Below are positions 23,280 to 34,689 of a stretch of DNA of 64,000 nt, one piece after another; positions within the stretch are counted from its first letter, which is position 1; each line of letters starts with the position of its first letter. The translations under genes were made by a program, and so were the position numbers. Source of the DNA: Euphorbia lathyris. Lineage: Eukaryota; Streptophyta; Magnoliopsida; Malpighiales; Euphorbiaceae. The notes beneath the pieces were generated by a model that made no database searches, was not told the DNA's origin, and saw only the letters and a program-made list of their open reading frames with translations. The DNA is taken from contig NC_088912.1 of assembly GCF_963576675.1 (NCBI RefSeq), forward strand, positions 12,981,001-13,045,000. The letters run 5' to 3'.

Positions 23280-23421
23280 GGTATAAGGTTCAAAAATACC
23301 ATTAAGGTAGACAGCCAAGAGCAATAATACCCCTAAAGTCTAAAATGGTACAATTAAGCACCCATGGTTAACCTATTGGTTCAATTTTATCCATACTAAC
23401 AAATCTTAATTTACACTGTTA
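23280..23421 (+). repeat. MULE left terminal inverted repeat
   Basis: Inverted match to 28172-28313, both 142 bp, ending at TTACACTGTTA on this side. Shared words include TTCAAAAATACC, TAACCTATTGGTTCAATTTTA and AACAAATCTTAATTTACAC (each read on the + strand here). Confidence 0.88.
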
Positions 23422-23482
23422 AAGTTTCTGTTAAATTCCATCCATTTAAAATTAACTAAATGTCAATTATACCCCAACCTCT

Positions 23483-26400
23483 TCATCTATAGAAAATGTC
23501 AATTCCAATATGGATTTCCTTGTCTTTCTTCTTGCCAATGCAGAGTTCTTTCTCTTCATGAAGTTGTTTACTTGTCATTGCTTTCTTGACTTTCCATTGC
23601 AACTTGGGAGGTTGAAATGGCAAATCGGATGGCTGTGAAACTTCAGAATCATTTGCAATGAAACTAATACTCCTTATTCCAATAGGTGGCTTAAACGGCT
23701 TCATCTTTTTCTGCTTCAACTGTCTTTCATTTGAATAGGGAATGTGACTACTGGATCAGAATTGTGCAAGCCTTCTATATCCTCAACCCCATCAAATAAT
23801 AAAGTCTCACCAGTGTTTCCAGGCTGCAAGTTTTACAAAGATGCACAAAAATATTATTCCAGTTGAAAAAAACTGCTGCAGTAGCAATCATAAAAATGAC
23901 AGAAAAAAACTGGATAAAAAAAGCTCCTGCAGTAGTTATACCACTTTTTTACATATATAAGAATCCATGAATTTTTCTACAGATATGAAAAGCCATGTAA
24001 CTTCTTTAACTATAGAATATTTAACACCTTGACACATGAAACCTCATTAGTAATAGACGTTTTTGAACATAAGGATTGTGTCTCACTTAAGTTATGAAAG
24101 TTGCACGAGCTAAGACAATAGCTAGCTTTCCTATATAATCAGAACTTTCCACAAAGTAAATTTCTTCAAATTAATATCTCAATCATCACTTTTCACTATT
24201 GTTCGACAGATTGCAGCATGTTCCATTAACATTGAAACTTCTTTTCCACAAATTTTATTTCACAGCAACTCAATATGCACTAATTATACTGTTATCCACT
24301 AATTGCATTTCCGAAGAACCCAATATCAACTAATTATATCTATTATCTAGTAATTGCATTTCCCAACAACCCAATATGCACTAATTATATATCCACAATC
24401 TTATTTCACAGCAACACAATAAAAACTATATACACCACCACACCAAGATTTAAATAATAGCTTTATAATATATAAATTTAAAACATGTAGAAATACTTAC
24501 ATTTAATGTGGCAGTTCCTGAATTTTCATCATAAAAGTACCCAATTCCAACTTCTCTAACTTGAGTCCTAGGCTTTATCCAAGAGGGATGACCACTTGAT
24601 ATACCTTGATCTCATTTTCTTTTGTGATGTTGATGGATATTACTGTCATTCTCTTCATTCAAGTGAGCATACTTTTCCCCTTGCGGAGCCTGAGACATTT
24701 AAAAGTAAAAAATAACAATTCTGTTATCACGTGAACAAAAGTAAAAAAAAATACTAATTACCTTGCAATATGTTCTCTTATGGCCTGTTTGTCCACAATT
24801 ACTGTATTTTTTAATCTGACCCTTCCTTGATAGTCTAGTTCCAGTCCTCTCCCCTACATTACCTTCACTAGCTTCCCTTATCCTTTTTTTCTTTGGTCTG
24901 CCAGGCATTCTCGTAATCTTTGGAGGTTCAATAGGTTCAAAATCCTCCATTCTCCAAAAACGTTTCCCTTTTACTGGTTGCATTTTGTACTTGTATGTCA
25001 TCATGTATCTCAATTTAGAATAATACAAGTCTATTTGCTTCACAGGATTTATTTTAGCATGATACATAGCACATATGGCATGAGGGTAGGGTATTCCACT
25101 TAATTGCCATGCCCTACATGTGCACTGTCTCTCAAGTAAAATTACACAGTGCCTATCAGTCCCATGTGTGACTTCATACCCTTTTTCCCCATTAAACACA
25201 ACTCGACAATACCTGGCTATCGAATGATTTAGCATGAATTCCTCCATACTAGTTGGTGAATAGTCACCACTCCAACTTGTAGCCTTCTTTTCATTTTCAT
25301 GCAACCTATTCATGATCATCACTCTCAGTTCTTCTAACATCCTCAAAATTGGTCTTGATCTCTGTTCCAGAATCCAACTATTGAAGCTCTTGGTCATATT
25401 ATTATCCACCATGGGATCTTTACACCTATCAGTGAAATAAGCCCTACACCAATGTTGAGGAGGATACTTTAACAAGTATTCTGCTGCTTTTTTATTCACA
25501 TCTGCCAAGGTCTTCAAGTTGTCCTTGAACTCTTCTTCATATGTACTCCATGCACAACTCCAAAAGTGTTTTTGTAGCTCTAGTCCTTTAAACTTGATCC
25601 CCCAATTGGATAGAACATGTCTTGCACACCATCTAAGTTCTGCCCTCGGGAGTAGCATACTTACAGCAGGGGGCAATCCCTACATACATGAAAAAGAGAC
25701 AAACATGATTAATAATTAAATTACTTACCTTCTGCATATTTAATTGTATAAAGAGACAAACATAATCAATAAATTCAATTACTTACCTTCTGCATATCAG
25801 ACATCAGTGTTACATTAGCCCCATCTTGCAGCTTCAGATCTTCTATCAAGTGAGACAAGAACCATTCCCAATTTGCCTTGGTCTCTTTTTCGACAACAGC
25901 CCATGCTACTGGGTAGATTTGATCCATTGCATCGTGTCCCACAGCCACAAGTAGTTACCCTTTGCATATATCTTTTAAAAAACAACCATCAAGGCCAATT
26001 ATTGGCCTACATCCATCCATCCATCCTTTTCTACACGCATCAAAGCATAGATATAATCGACAAAATATTCTTTTGCCAATTCTGAGACCTTCTTTTGAAA
26101 ACTGTAAATCAAATGTGCTACCTGGATTACTTGTAATCAACTCATTCACATATGCTTCCAAACATGAGTACTCTTCCTTATATCCCCCATCCAACTCTTG
26201 AATGATCGCCCTCTTAGCTCTTTTGCACATACTAGGTGTCACTTCTAGTTCTAATGCTTCCTTTGCATGATCCTTCATATCTTTAATTGAATACTCAGGT
26301 TTTTCCCTAATTTTTTCCTTAAAATATTCAGCTAAAAACAATTTTGTGGCTCTGGGGTTAGTATATTGTCGAGTGCATTCATGACTTGGGACAAATGTCC

Positions 26401-27279
26401 TAACCACAAATTCATCACAATTACCATCTTTAACAGCATATAATTTAAAAGAACAAGTAGGTTCGCTGTGGTACCTAACTCTATTTTATCACTCTTGATC
26501 ACTTTTAATGGACATCCCTCTTGAACTGAATATTTGGAGACAGCCAATCGAAAGGCCTTAGCATTTGCAAATGTTTGACCAAGTTCGAAAGTGAATTTCT
26601 TATTGAAACAAAGCCTTTTAATAACTGCTTCATTTCCCATCAGATTATTTATAACACCAGCTTCATCAGACTCGTACTTCTCATTATCATAATCTTCTTC
26701 ATTATCATCACTGCCCTCACTACCACCGTGTCCTTCATATGCTTCCCGTATCTCAATAGAATTCCATTCTGCTCTATATTCAGTATGAATTTCAATATTT
26801 CCATCCACTTGGCTTGCTTCTGTTTCATCCAATTCGTCTAACATAGGAGCTGCACTTGATTGTGTAAATATTTCAACAATCTCATCGTTTGTTCTGTTAT
26901 CCCAATTTGATTTCACATGACTATTAGGCTGTATGCTTTTCTCATGCTCATAAAATGGAATATCATTCACCTCAAATGGATAGATATGTACTTCAGTTCC
27001 TCTGCCTTCTGTAACATGACCCATAATTGATCTTATGTGTTTATCACCTTCAACTAACATTAAGCCATCATACAAAGACTTCCCCAACTCTAAGTAATAT
27101 AGATGTTGAATGTCCTTACACCCTAAATCATCAATGTATCTGTCTTTGATGTCTTTATAGCTGAGAAAATCTATGTCAAACTTGAATTCAATATCCACAT
27201 TACCACCAATGTACTGCCTTGAGGGCATTAGTATCCACTTGCCACCAAAGTGCAAATATAAATCACAGCAAGTTGTCAT
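23483..27279 (-). pseudogene. MURA-like transposase gene of the MULE (four exons)
   Basis: The protein would bind the TIRs and catalyse cut-and-paste transposition. The likely Met is at 27279, followed by the plant MULE N-terminal HFGGKW motif. Exon 1 runs to about 25787: an acidic linker, the DNA-binding region (YSVQEGCPLKVIKSDK), then the catalytic domain with IIGLDGCFLK and VGHDAMDQIYPVAWAVVEKE. Exon 2 (25679-24762) has SDMQKG across the splice, a CxC…H SWIM finger (QCTCRAWQLSGIPYPHAIC) and a GRPKKKR tail. Exon 3 is 24689-24501 and exon 4 is 23823-23483, with good GT/AG borders. Damage: one lost base in an A-run near 26484-26487, TAA at 25957-25955, TGA at 24614-24612, a frame break near 23737, and the first Cys of the C-terminal zinc knuckle replaced by Tyr (KYSNCGQTGH). 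Confidence 0.85.
25680..25786 (-). other. Transposase intron with a duplicated 5' splice site
   Basis: This 107-bp intron begins GTAAGTAATT after ATGCAGAAG and ends GTATGTAG. The exon-intron junction (TATGCAGAAGGTAAGTAATT) occurs twice 58 bp apart because of a tandem duplication, so a second donor lies at 25728. Using the inner one would add 58 nt and shift the frame, so the outer donor fits the protein better. Confidence 0.75.
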
Positions 27280-28171
27280 TCTACAAATTATGAATAATAA
27301 AATTAATTTTTGAGCCAATAATCTACATATGCACTAAAGTAGGCTCAAATAAGAATTTTCATCAGGTCCAAATGAAGTTAAATGCATTTCAACTAAATGC
27401 TAATAACACCTTGAGAGGAAACATGGTGCACAAATGGCTTATATATGTAAAATTGGTACCACTAACTATCTTTACAAACAAAGTAACCATTAAAAAATGT
27501 GAACAAAGACAACTCACTAAAAGATAACCACACTATTGGACTCATTCTAGTAATATCACACATCTGAGTAAAGTAAATAACATATATAGAGATAAAGGAC
27601 TCACTTCTATGCTAATCTTTTTTATCCGAGATAAAAAAAATGTTATTATACTCAACCTAAATCCTTGCACATAAGAAAAAAAAAAGTTAAGAAAGTTACC
27701 TTTGTTCTTACTTGGTGGCTGCATAAATAAAAAAAATAAGAATGCTTGAGTTCCTTTCAGTTCAATATCATCATTTAGGATCCAGAAATACTTGGTATTA
27801 TATAGATAGAGGTCTTTTTTCCAGCAAAAATCAAAGTGAATGGTAGGAAAAAAGAACCGAATCAAAATGAACTGAAAAAACCAAGAAGTGAAATAAACTA
27901 TATTGGGGTTCCTGGGTTTTTCGATTAATAGATTTGGGTGAAAATTTTAGATTTGTGAATTCTATGGCTTTACACTTAATCACATTAGTTCAATCTTCAT
28001 GGAGATTCAAGAAAGAAGAAGCATATTCATACCTCAGATGAACCTGGATGCTTGAATCAACGAAGTACATTCAAAATCCATCGCTTAACACAGAAGATGA
28101 AATGGTGGGGGTACAATTGACATTTAATTAATTTATATCCCTGTGAGTTGGCAAACGGCAATTACTATAAG

Positions 28172-28313
28172 TAACAGTGTAAATTAAGATTTGTTAGTAT
28201 GGGTAAAATTGAACCAATAGGTTAACCATGAGTCCTTAATTGTACCATTTTAGACCTTAAGGGTATTATTGCTCTTGGCTGTCTACCTTAAGGGTATTTT
28301 TGAACCCTATCCC
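28172..28313 (-). repeat. MULE right terminal inverted repeat
   Basis: Reverse complement of the 23280-23421 repeat. It also lies upstream of the transposase start codon and would be expected to hold its promoter, as in other MULEs. Confidence 0.88.
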
Positions 28314-29394
28314 TTTTTTTCATTAAGGAGTATTATTAGGAGGAAATAAACAAATTTAGTAGCTAAGAAATGACGTGATCAATTATTATTATTAGCTAAC
28401 AAATGACGGGCCCATCCAGTCCATGTATCTCTACATTCTCTTAGGGGAGGCTATAGGCACAAGGGTAGCATGGTAATTTTGATGTATATTGCTAGTAACT
28501 GTTAACTTAAACACGTGTGCTTTAAGATGTCACTTTTGGCTTTTTCGCATGAAAACCCAGTTGCATTTATTCGATGGGCAGAAATGTCCATTTTACCCTT
28601 CATTCTCATTAATTTTAAATTTTAAAGATTGAATTTATTTCCTGGTTGCAATTAGAATACATATAAAAAAATTAATAGAATAAGGTTTAAATCACTGAAA
28701 AGAGATCTAATTTATGTGTAGCTCTCTGTATTTCTCTAAAAAACACAATATATGTGCAGCTCTCTGTACATTTAAAAAATCATATTTACCTCCAGATTTG
28801 TTTAAAATGATATATTAACTCCCTGAAATCCATCTAAGTAAGGAGATATTTAAAGAAAAGTTAAAATGTGCACACTTTAAGAAATTTGAAAAGGGCAATG
28901 TGGATCACTCTAAGAAAATTTAGGTATCTAATAGGTGCCTTTGATAGAGTTAATGTGTCACTGTAAACATGTTCATGAAGTAAATATGGAAGATTTCAAA
29001 TTATATGTGGCAATTGAGTTTTTCGGAGAAGTACAAAGAGGCAAAAAATATATGTTAAGGTATATAATAAAGTACGAATTTAGCTATGTAGTTATTAGAG
29101 AGAACTTATTCAGATTTGACCTACATAATATCAAATCTTAATGTCCAACTTTTAATAAACAGTGCAATTTCAAATCTCATTATCAAAATGGTTGTATTTT
29201 TTTACGGTCAATTTCATGCTTTGACCATCATCTAACCTTTAGTATTCTTGCCACCTAAGGCTTGAAATTATACCTCTTTTAATAATGAAAAACTCATCTT
29301 CCATTAAGAAGATTATAAACTTTATCCTCTTGTTGCATTAAGTTTAAGATTGAATTGTTTTATATGTGGTAGATAAATTCACACTCCAGCCGCG
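28314..29394. other. Non-coding, nothing recognised
   Basis: AT-rich DNA to the right of the MULE. Open frames are short and show no coding character. Confidence 0.5.
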
Positions 29395-29460
29395 CAGGCC
29401 CGTCCCTGAACCTGGGCAGGAGGGGCGCCTGCCCAGGGCCCAGGGATGAGAGAGAGCCCA
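29395..29460 (+). repeat. Possible hAT (Tip100-type) terminus
   Basis: A sharply GC-rich patch in AT-rich DNA reading CAGGCCCGTCCCTGAACC, then GGGCAGGAGGGGCGCCTG and CCCAGGGCCC. This is the style of the CAGGGNCGGCCCTG ends of plant hAT elements. I found no inverted partner or 8-bp target duplication, so this is suggestive only. Confidence 0.35.
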
Positions 29461-31872
29461 ATTACAGTAATGTATAGTACTAAGTCTTTTAAACTATTAG
29501 AGTTTGGTCATAGAAGTTATTACCAAGTTGCGACCAAATTTTTTTCTAACAAAAGATAGGTTATTCCTATATAGAGTATTTCTAAAGGTTTTACTGTACT
29601 TTGATTAAAAACTTTGTCATCAGATTCTTTCCAAATTAAAAACGTTGGCATTAGATTTAAATTCAAAAAAAAAAATATATAAACATGGGCATCAGTTACC
29701 AAATTTTATAATTTATCTCAAATTCTTTCCAAATTTCCTAATAAAAGTATTCGAGACCAGTTCCCTAATTTATATCAGATTCTTTCCATATTTATCTCTC
29801 CCACCCATCAATCCTAACAAAATTTTGAATTTATCTCTGTCTTCTTTAATCACACTCCAATTCCAAATAATATTGAACGGTAATATTGTCCTTCATCTTC
29901 AGTTTATCTTCAATTCATTTTCTATATAATCAATTTTGTTCTCTAATCAACTCATTGTGAAACTTCCAATTGCTAATAGCATTTTTTTATCTTTGAAAAA
30001 CTCTATCAGATTCTGATTTACTTGGTCTTCAGAGGCAATTTGTGAGAAACGTATCAAAATCTTTAAATTTCAAAAACTTAGCCCTAAAGCCCGTTAAGTG
30101 AGATGGATTTTAGATTTAGTTTTTAATTTTTCTGTTATCATGTTTTGTGTCCTGAAGAGCATAAAATCTATTATAACTATTTTATAATTTATTAAATTTG
30201 AGAATTTTGCATCTAGAAATGCTCATAGACAACATTTTGTATAAAAAGTGGGTACTTAACGCAATATAAAATGTTTTTTTCGTATGGAATGTTTTTATTA
30301 GATCGTTTGTTAAATGTAACAAAAAAAATGCATTTTTAAGTAATATTCTTTCTAGTGACTCTTTTTTCCTAAAACGTTAGTTTATAAAAATTAATTAGAA
30401 TAATAGACTTATTATAAAATAAATAAATAATGGAATGAATAAATAAGGGGTAACAATGTTTTTTCTCTAATATCCTTAATTTCTATGCAAATCTCTAAAA
30501 TCACATGTAATAATAAACTTTTCTACTTTATTTTTTACTTGTACTTATTTGTTAGGGCTCCATTTGATAACTCGTCCCTAGTCCTCCTTGGTGTCACGGG
30601 CCAGTGGCCGGGGTCGTGTGGAGCTTACTTATCTCCCCTGAAGTAAGCCAGCCAAGGGAATTAGATTACACTATATGCAATAACCACACGTAGAATATTA
30701 GATATAAACCATACGCGGGGAAATATAGTATTATATGTATGATATACTCATATAGGTAACCATCACATTCATACACACACATGGAGAACATATAAGCCAT
30801 ACAAGAATGAACAATACACGGATGATGTTATTCATACATAAGTACCAGTGTTACATCCAAGAGGTCCCATCCCGTAGTAGTAGGGGGCGACTACTAGAGA
30901 TGGTAGAACGCCGACACTCCCACTATAGTATTTCTTCTACCAAGTTGAGATTTATGGTCAACGACCATTACAATGTTTGAATGCTATACTAGAGTCGCTC
31001 TTTCCTCCATTACATAACATGATTACAAGGAGTCCCCCTTACATGCGGCACCTATCTTATTCCATTGTGCTTTTTAGGGTTGCTTTGTTTCAAGCATATA
31101 ATAAACAAATGGGTTGCGATTAGAAAGAGAGAGGTTTGAGTGGGATCTCACCCATCAAAACCCATTTGGATTAAGAATTTTAGCATAGTAAAAAGGCAAA
31201 GAAGAGGAGAATGCCGCCACGCTGTCAGTTCGAAGAGTAATGGTATTCCACGATGAGACTTCTTCCAATTTTTACACTTGATATGAACCTATATATGTTC
31301 AGCTTTTATTTTCTTGTTTGTTTAATTTTGATTTGCATACGAGGAAACAGTTAATTCTCATTTCTTTTCTCATTAAGCAACAATGCAGAGAATATGGCCT
31401 GATTTCTACCTACTTTCTTTAAAGCAGAAAACTATATTTTGGAAATTAGGAATGCAATTGGACAACCCGTAGTGATGGTTTCACAGATGACTTGTTTTTT
31501 TTATCCTGTTTGTCTACTAATCATTTTGTTTATTTTCATCTCACATTTTTATAAGAAAACCCAGCCATGTACCACCACCACTTAAAATTCTACTTACCTG
31601 TGTCTAAGTAGTAGATTGAGAAGAAATGCATGTCTTGCTAAGTTTTGATTCTCTTATGCTTGTTTGTTGATATACTAATATAATTTGAAGGGCTCTTATA
31701 GGATTACTGTTGTGAAGTTTTAATTTAATTCAGTGATTGTGAATTAGGAATTTTTTAGTCTTTTAGGTAATGAGGTAACGGTTTCAAATTTGTCTCAACT
31801 AAGTCTTATAAACAATCAATTTTGTAAATCCTAGTCTAAAAATTCAATAAATTAGAACTACTTTTTTTGCAG
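29461..31872. other. Non-coding, with a GC-richer block of unknown origin
   Basis: No gene was recognised. From about 30580 to 31230 the composition changes, with phrases such as GTGTCACGGGCCAGTGG and GTCCCATCCCGTAGTAG. The change suggests an old retroelement LTR or leader, but no repeat partner is present in the window. Confidence 0.4.
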
Positions 31873-31964
31873 GAAAAACAATGGTGAAGAAACTAGAAGA
31901 AATTCATGTCAAGATGTAAGTGGAAGATATTCTAGCACTGATTGCAGAATGTGGCCGTCGAAAA
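31873..31964 (+). pseudogene. Exon block C2 (copy of the C1 exon)
   Basis: Preceded by acceptor TTTTTTTGCAG. The block GGAAAAACAATGGTGAAGAA … GATTGCAGAATGTGGCCG matches C1 and C3 closely, with the ATG at 31881. A lost base changes the frame so that a TAA follows the Met by about ten codons; this copy cannot encode the C1 peptide. Homology to C1 and C3 ends at CGTCGAAAA, ten bases before an antisense AP2/ERF scrap. Confidence 0.6.
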
Positions 31965-31973
31965 TGATCCTAT

Positions 31974-32090
31974 AAGCTTGGCTTTTGATCCACGCATTTT
32001 ACAAGCGGCTTGATCGTAAGCCAGAGCTGCATCTTCGGGTGTCTTTTAAGTACGTAGCCAAACTCTTGCTCCTTTTTTCTTTGGATCTCT
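31974..32090 (-). pseudogene. AP2/ERF DNA-binding domain fragment
   Basis: On the - strand this reads RDPKKKGARVWLRT, a TAA stop, then KTPEDAALAYDQAACKMRGS and KAKL. That is the second half of an AP2/ERF domain (the β3 strand and the amphipathic helix with AAxAYDxAA and RGxKA), most like group IX ethylene-response factors. The residue pattern is unmistakable, but the start of the domain and the rest of the protein are absent, and a stop lies inside. The fragment is only about 39 codons and lies tail-to-tail with exon block C2. Confidence 0.8.
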
Positions 32091-32623
32091 AAGTGATTGA
32101 AATAGAGAAAAAGAAGAATGCATAATGGAATGTAGATGAACCAAGTCAAAGTGCCGAAGAAGGAAAAATGAGTGAATTAGTAGTTTTATTGTGGTTTTTC
32201 TTCACTAACTCCTACTATACACTCGGGGTGCAACCAATCAAAAGAGAAATGCATACCAATTATTGTGCTAAGAAGTTTTTTTGAGAAAATATATAATAAG
32301 TACTTAATTGGTTTTGTTTGGAATTGGATTTCTCACATGATTTCATTCATTGGATTTGGGCATTGATAAAATCTAATTGGACATTAATTGAATACGAATG
32401 AAATTGTTGTTAAATTAAAAAAGAATAAAATATTAACACACATACATCTAAACCATTAATGAGTTACTACTGCTTAAAGGTAGCAACTCTGCGCTGCTGT
32501 CTAGGACAACAGCAGAACATCGTACATAATTTGAGACGTGATTGAGTAGTTTTATTTTTCGTTATTTGTATACAAAATATAAGTATTGCAAGTTGGCCAC
32601 TTGGCTCATACTTAGAATAGGAC
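32091..32623. other. Non-coding flank of the copia element
   Basis: AT-rich DNA up to the 5' LTR. Nothing recognised apart from the target-site copy AGGAC at 32619-32623. Confidence 0.5.
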
Positions 32624-32907
32624 TGTTAAGTAACGTGTCTTCTTGTTTGAAGTAGTCTTCGCTAACGTGTCTTCTTATTTGAAGTAGTCTTTGCTGTTAA
32701 CAATAAGTTCCTAGAAACTAGGAATAAGTTAGAGTTTGATTTGGTCTTTGCTGTAATCACGTTTCTTGTATATGTGGGATACGTTAGTTTCTGTTTTTGG
32801 ATTCCTGATCACTGTAAAGCTATTTAAAGCTTCCTCAGTTTACATTCTAAATAACAAATACTCTTTGCATTGTGTTGCAATTTGTCTATTGTGTTCAATA
32901 TTTATCA
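32624..32907 (+). repeat. 5' LTR of copia element 1
   Basis: Begins TGTTAAG and ends TTATCA. It contains a tandem 32-bp duplication (32631-32662 and 32663-32694, beginning TAACGTGTCTTCTT) that may act as a transcriptional enhancer, as short U3 repeats do in other plant copia LTRs. A TATTTAAAG box at 32821-32829 is the likely TATA element. Confidence 0.92.
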
Positions 32908-32909
32908 TT

Positions 32910-32921
32910 TGGTATCAGAGC
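32910..32921 (+). promoter_or_regulatory. Primer-binding site (initiator tRNA-Met)
   Basis: TGGTATCAGAGC lies two bases after the 5' LTR. It is the standard complement to the 3' end of plant initiator methionyl-tRNA, used to prime minus-strand synthesis. Confidence 0.9.
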
Positions 32922-32982
32922 CAGAACAGGCCTGATTGAGAGAGAAGAGTGTGAGAGAAACACGAGAGAAGAGTGTGAAGAG

Positions 32983-34689
32983 ATGGCAGAAAGCAACAAT
33001 AATAATGGTTTTGTGCAACCAGCTATCCCAAAATTTGATGGCTTCTATGAACATTGGGCAAAATTGATGGAGAATTTCCTTCGAGCAAAGGAATTCTGGA
33101 GCCTAGTAGAAGATGGAATAACAGAGATTCCAGCAGGAAGAGAGCCATCAGAAGCAGAGACTAAAGTTATTGCAGAACAGCAATTGAAAGACAAGAAGGT
33201 GAAGAATTATCTCTATCAAGCCATTGACAGAGAAATTATGGAAACCATTCTGAACGATGATACATCCAAGCAGATTTGGGACTCGATGAAGCAGAAATTT
33301 AAAGCGTCAACAAGGGTTAAAAGAGCACAACTTCAAACCCTAAAAACTGAATTCGAAATTCTGAAGATGAAAGAAGGGGAAAGTGTCAATGCCTATTTTG
33401 GAAGAACACTCTCAATTGCCAAGAGGATGAAATCATGTGGTGAAAGTCTCAAAGAAGCTGATATCACAGGAAAGATTCTTCGATCCTTAGTTCCAAAATT
33501 CAACTACGTTGTATGTTCAATTGAAGAATCAAATAATGTTGATGTTTTAACTGTGGATGAACTCCAAAACAGTCTTTTAATTCACGAACAAAGGATGAAA
33601 GGATCTGTAGAAGAAGATCAAGTATTGAAAGTTACACATGAAGACCGAAGTGGACGAGGCAGAGACACGTTTAGAGGTCGAGGAAGAGGCAGAGGCAGAT
33701 CGTTCTTTGACAAATCTGCTATTGAATGCTATAAATGTCACAATTTGGGACATTTTCAGTATGAATGTCAAAATTCAGAGAAACGGGCTCACTATGCCGA
33801 GATCGATGATGAAGATGAGATGTTGTTAATGGCGCAAGTTGATCTCAAGCAAGACAAAAGGAAAGGGATCTGGTTTCTTAATTCTGGATGTTCGAACCAC
33901 ATGTCAGGAAACAAAGAGATGGTTCGAGGGCTGCCAAACATCAAAACCCCAACAAAAAAATGTACAAGTTGCATGATGGGAAAACAACACAGAGTAGCCA
34001 TTTCAAAGAAGAGTAATTGGAGAGCCACAAAGAAATTACAGCTCATACACTCAGACATTTGCGGTCCTATTTCGCCTGCCTCCTACAGTCAAAAGAGCTT
34101 AAGAACAGATAGAGGAGGAGAATTCAACTCCAATGAATTTTCAGAATTTTGCAGAACACAAGGCATAAGAAGACAGCTTACTACAGCGTATACGCCTCAG
34201 CAAAACGGAGTTGTGGAGCGTAAAAACCGTACAATCCTCAATATGGTGAGATGCTTGCTTGAAGAAAAACAAATGCCCAAAATGCTTTGGCCAGATGCTG
34301 CGAAGTGGACATGTCACATTCTCAATCGGAGTCCCACTGCCTCTGTGAAAAATAAAACTCCAGAAAAATGTTGGAGCGATTTGAAACCTAACATTGAATA
34401 TTTCAGGGTCTTTGGCTGCATTGGAAATGTACATGTACCTGATGCTAAGAGATTGAAGTTAGATGCAAAAAGTCAAAAATTAGTCTTGATCGGCTACAGT
34501 GTGGAGTCCAAAGGATATAAGCTGATTAATCCTTTCACAAAGAAAGTAACCATCAGTAGAGATGTCATCTTTGAAGAAGATGAAAGATGGGATTGGGCAA
34601 AAACAAAAGAGGAGACTACTGATGTACTTGATTGGGGAGAAGAATATGAAGAAGCCCACAATCAAGGAGATGAAAGTAAAGAAGAATAA
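32983..34689 (+). pseudogene. Copia element 1: gag, protease and integrase region
   Basis: The ATG at 32983 (MAESNNNNGF) opens a UBN2-type gag, followed by an RGR-rich stretch and one zinc knuckle (CYKCHNLGHFQYEC, near 33727). Protease should follow, but its catalytic Asp is replaced by Asn in WFLNSGCSNHMSG. The sequence then jumps from KEMVRG straight to LPNIKTPTKKCTSC, missing most of protease and the pre-integrase domain. A second in-frame loss removes part of the integrase core between SYSQKS and LRTDRGGEF. The remaining DDE parts are in HSDICGPIS, RTDRGGEF and PQQNGVVERKNRT. A TAA at 34687-34689 ends the frame, but the same frame continues after it. Gag may be functional; protease and integrase cannot be. 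Confidence 0.85.

Larger units (their letters stand above)
23280..28313 (-). mobile_element. Mutator-like element (MULE) with 142-bp TIRs
   Basis: A 5.0-kb DNA transposon. Its left end (GGTATAAGGTTCAAAAATACC…) reappears as the reverse complement at the right end (…GGTATTTTTGAACCCTATCCC), and about 142 bp are inverted-repeated at roughly 88-90% identity by eye. Between the ends lies a multi-exon MURA-type transposase on the - strand. Flanks are T-runs (ATTTTTTTA left, TTTTTTTCA right), so the 9-bp target duplication is only a 7-of-9 match and not decisive. The transposase has several inactivating changes, so the copy is probably immobile on its own. Confidence 0.88.

Noticed and set aside
30545..30590. 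GGCTCCATTTG…CGTCCCTAG as the partner of the hAT-like end at 29395
   Set aside because: The orientation is direct rather than inverted and no 8-bp target duplication fits.
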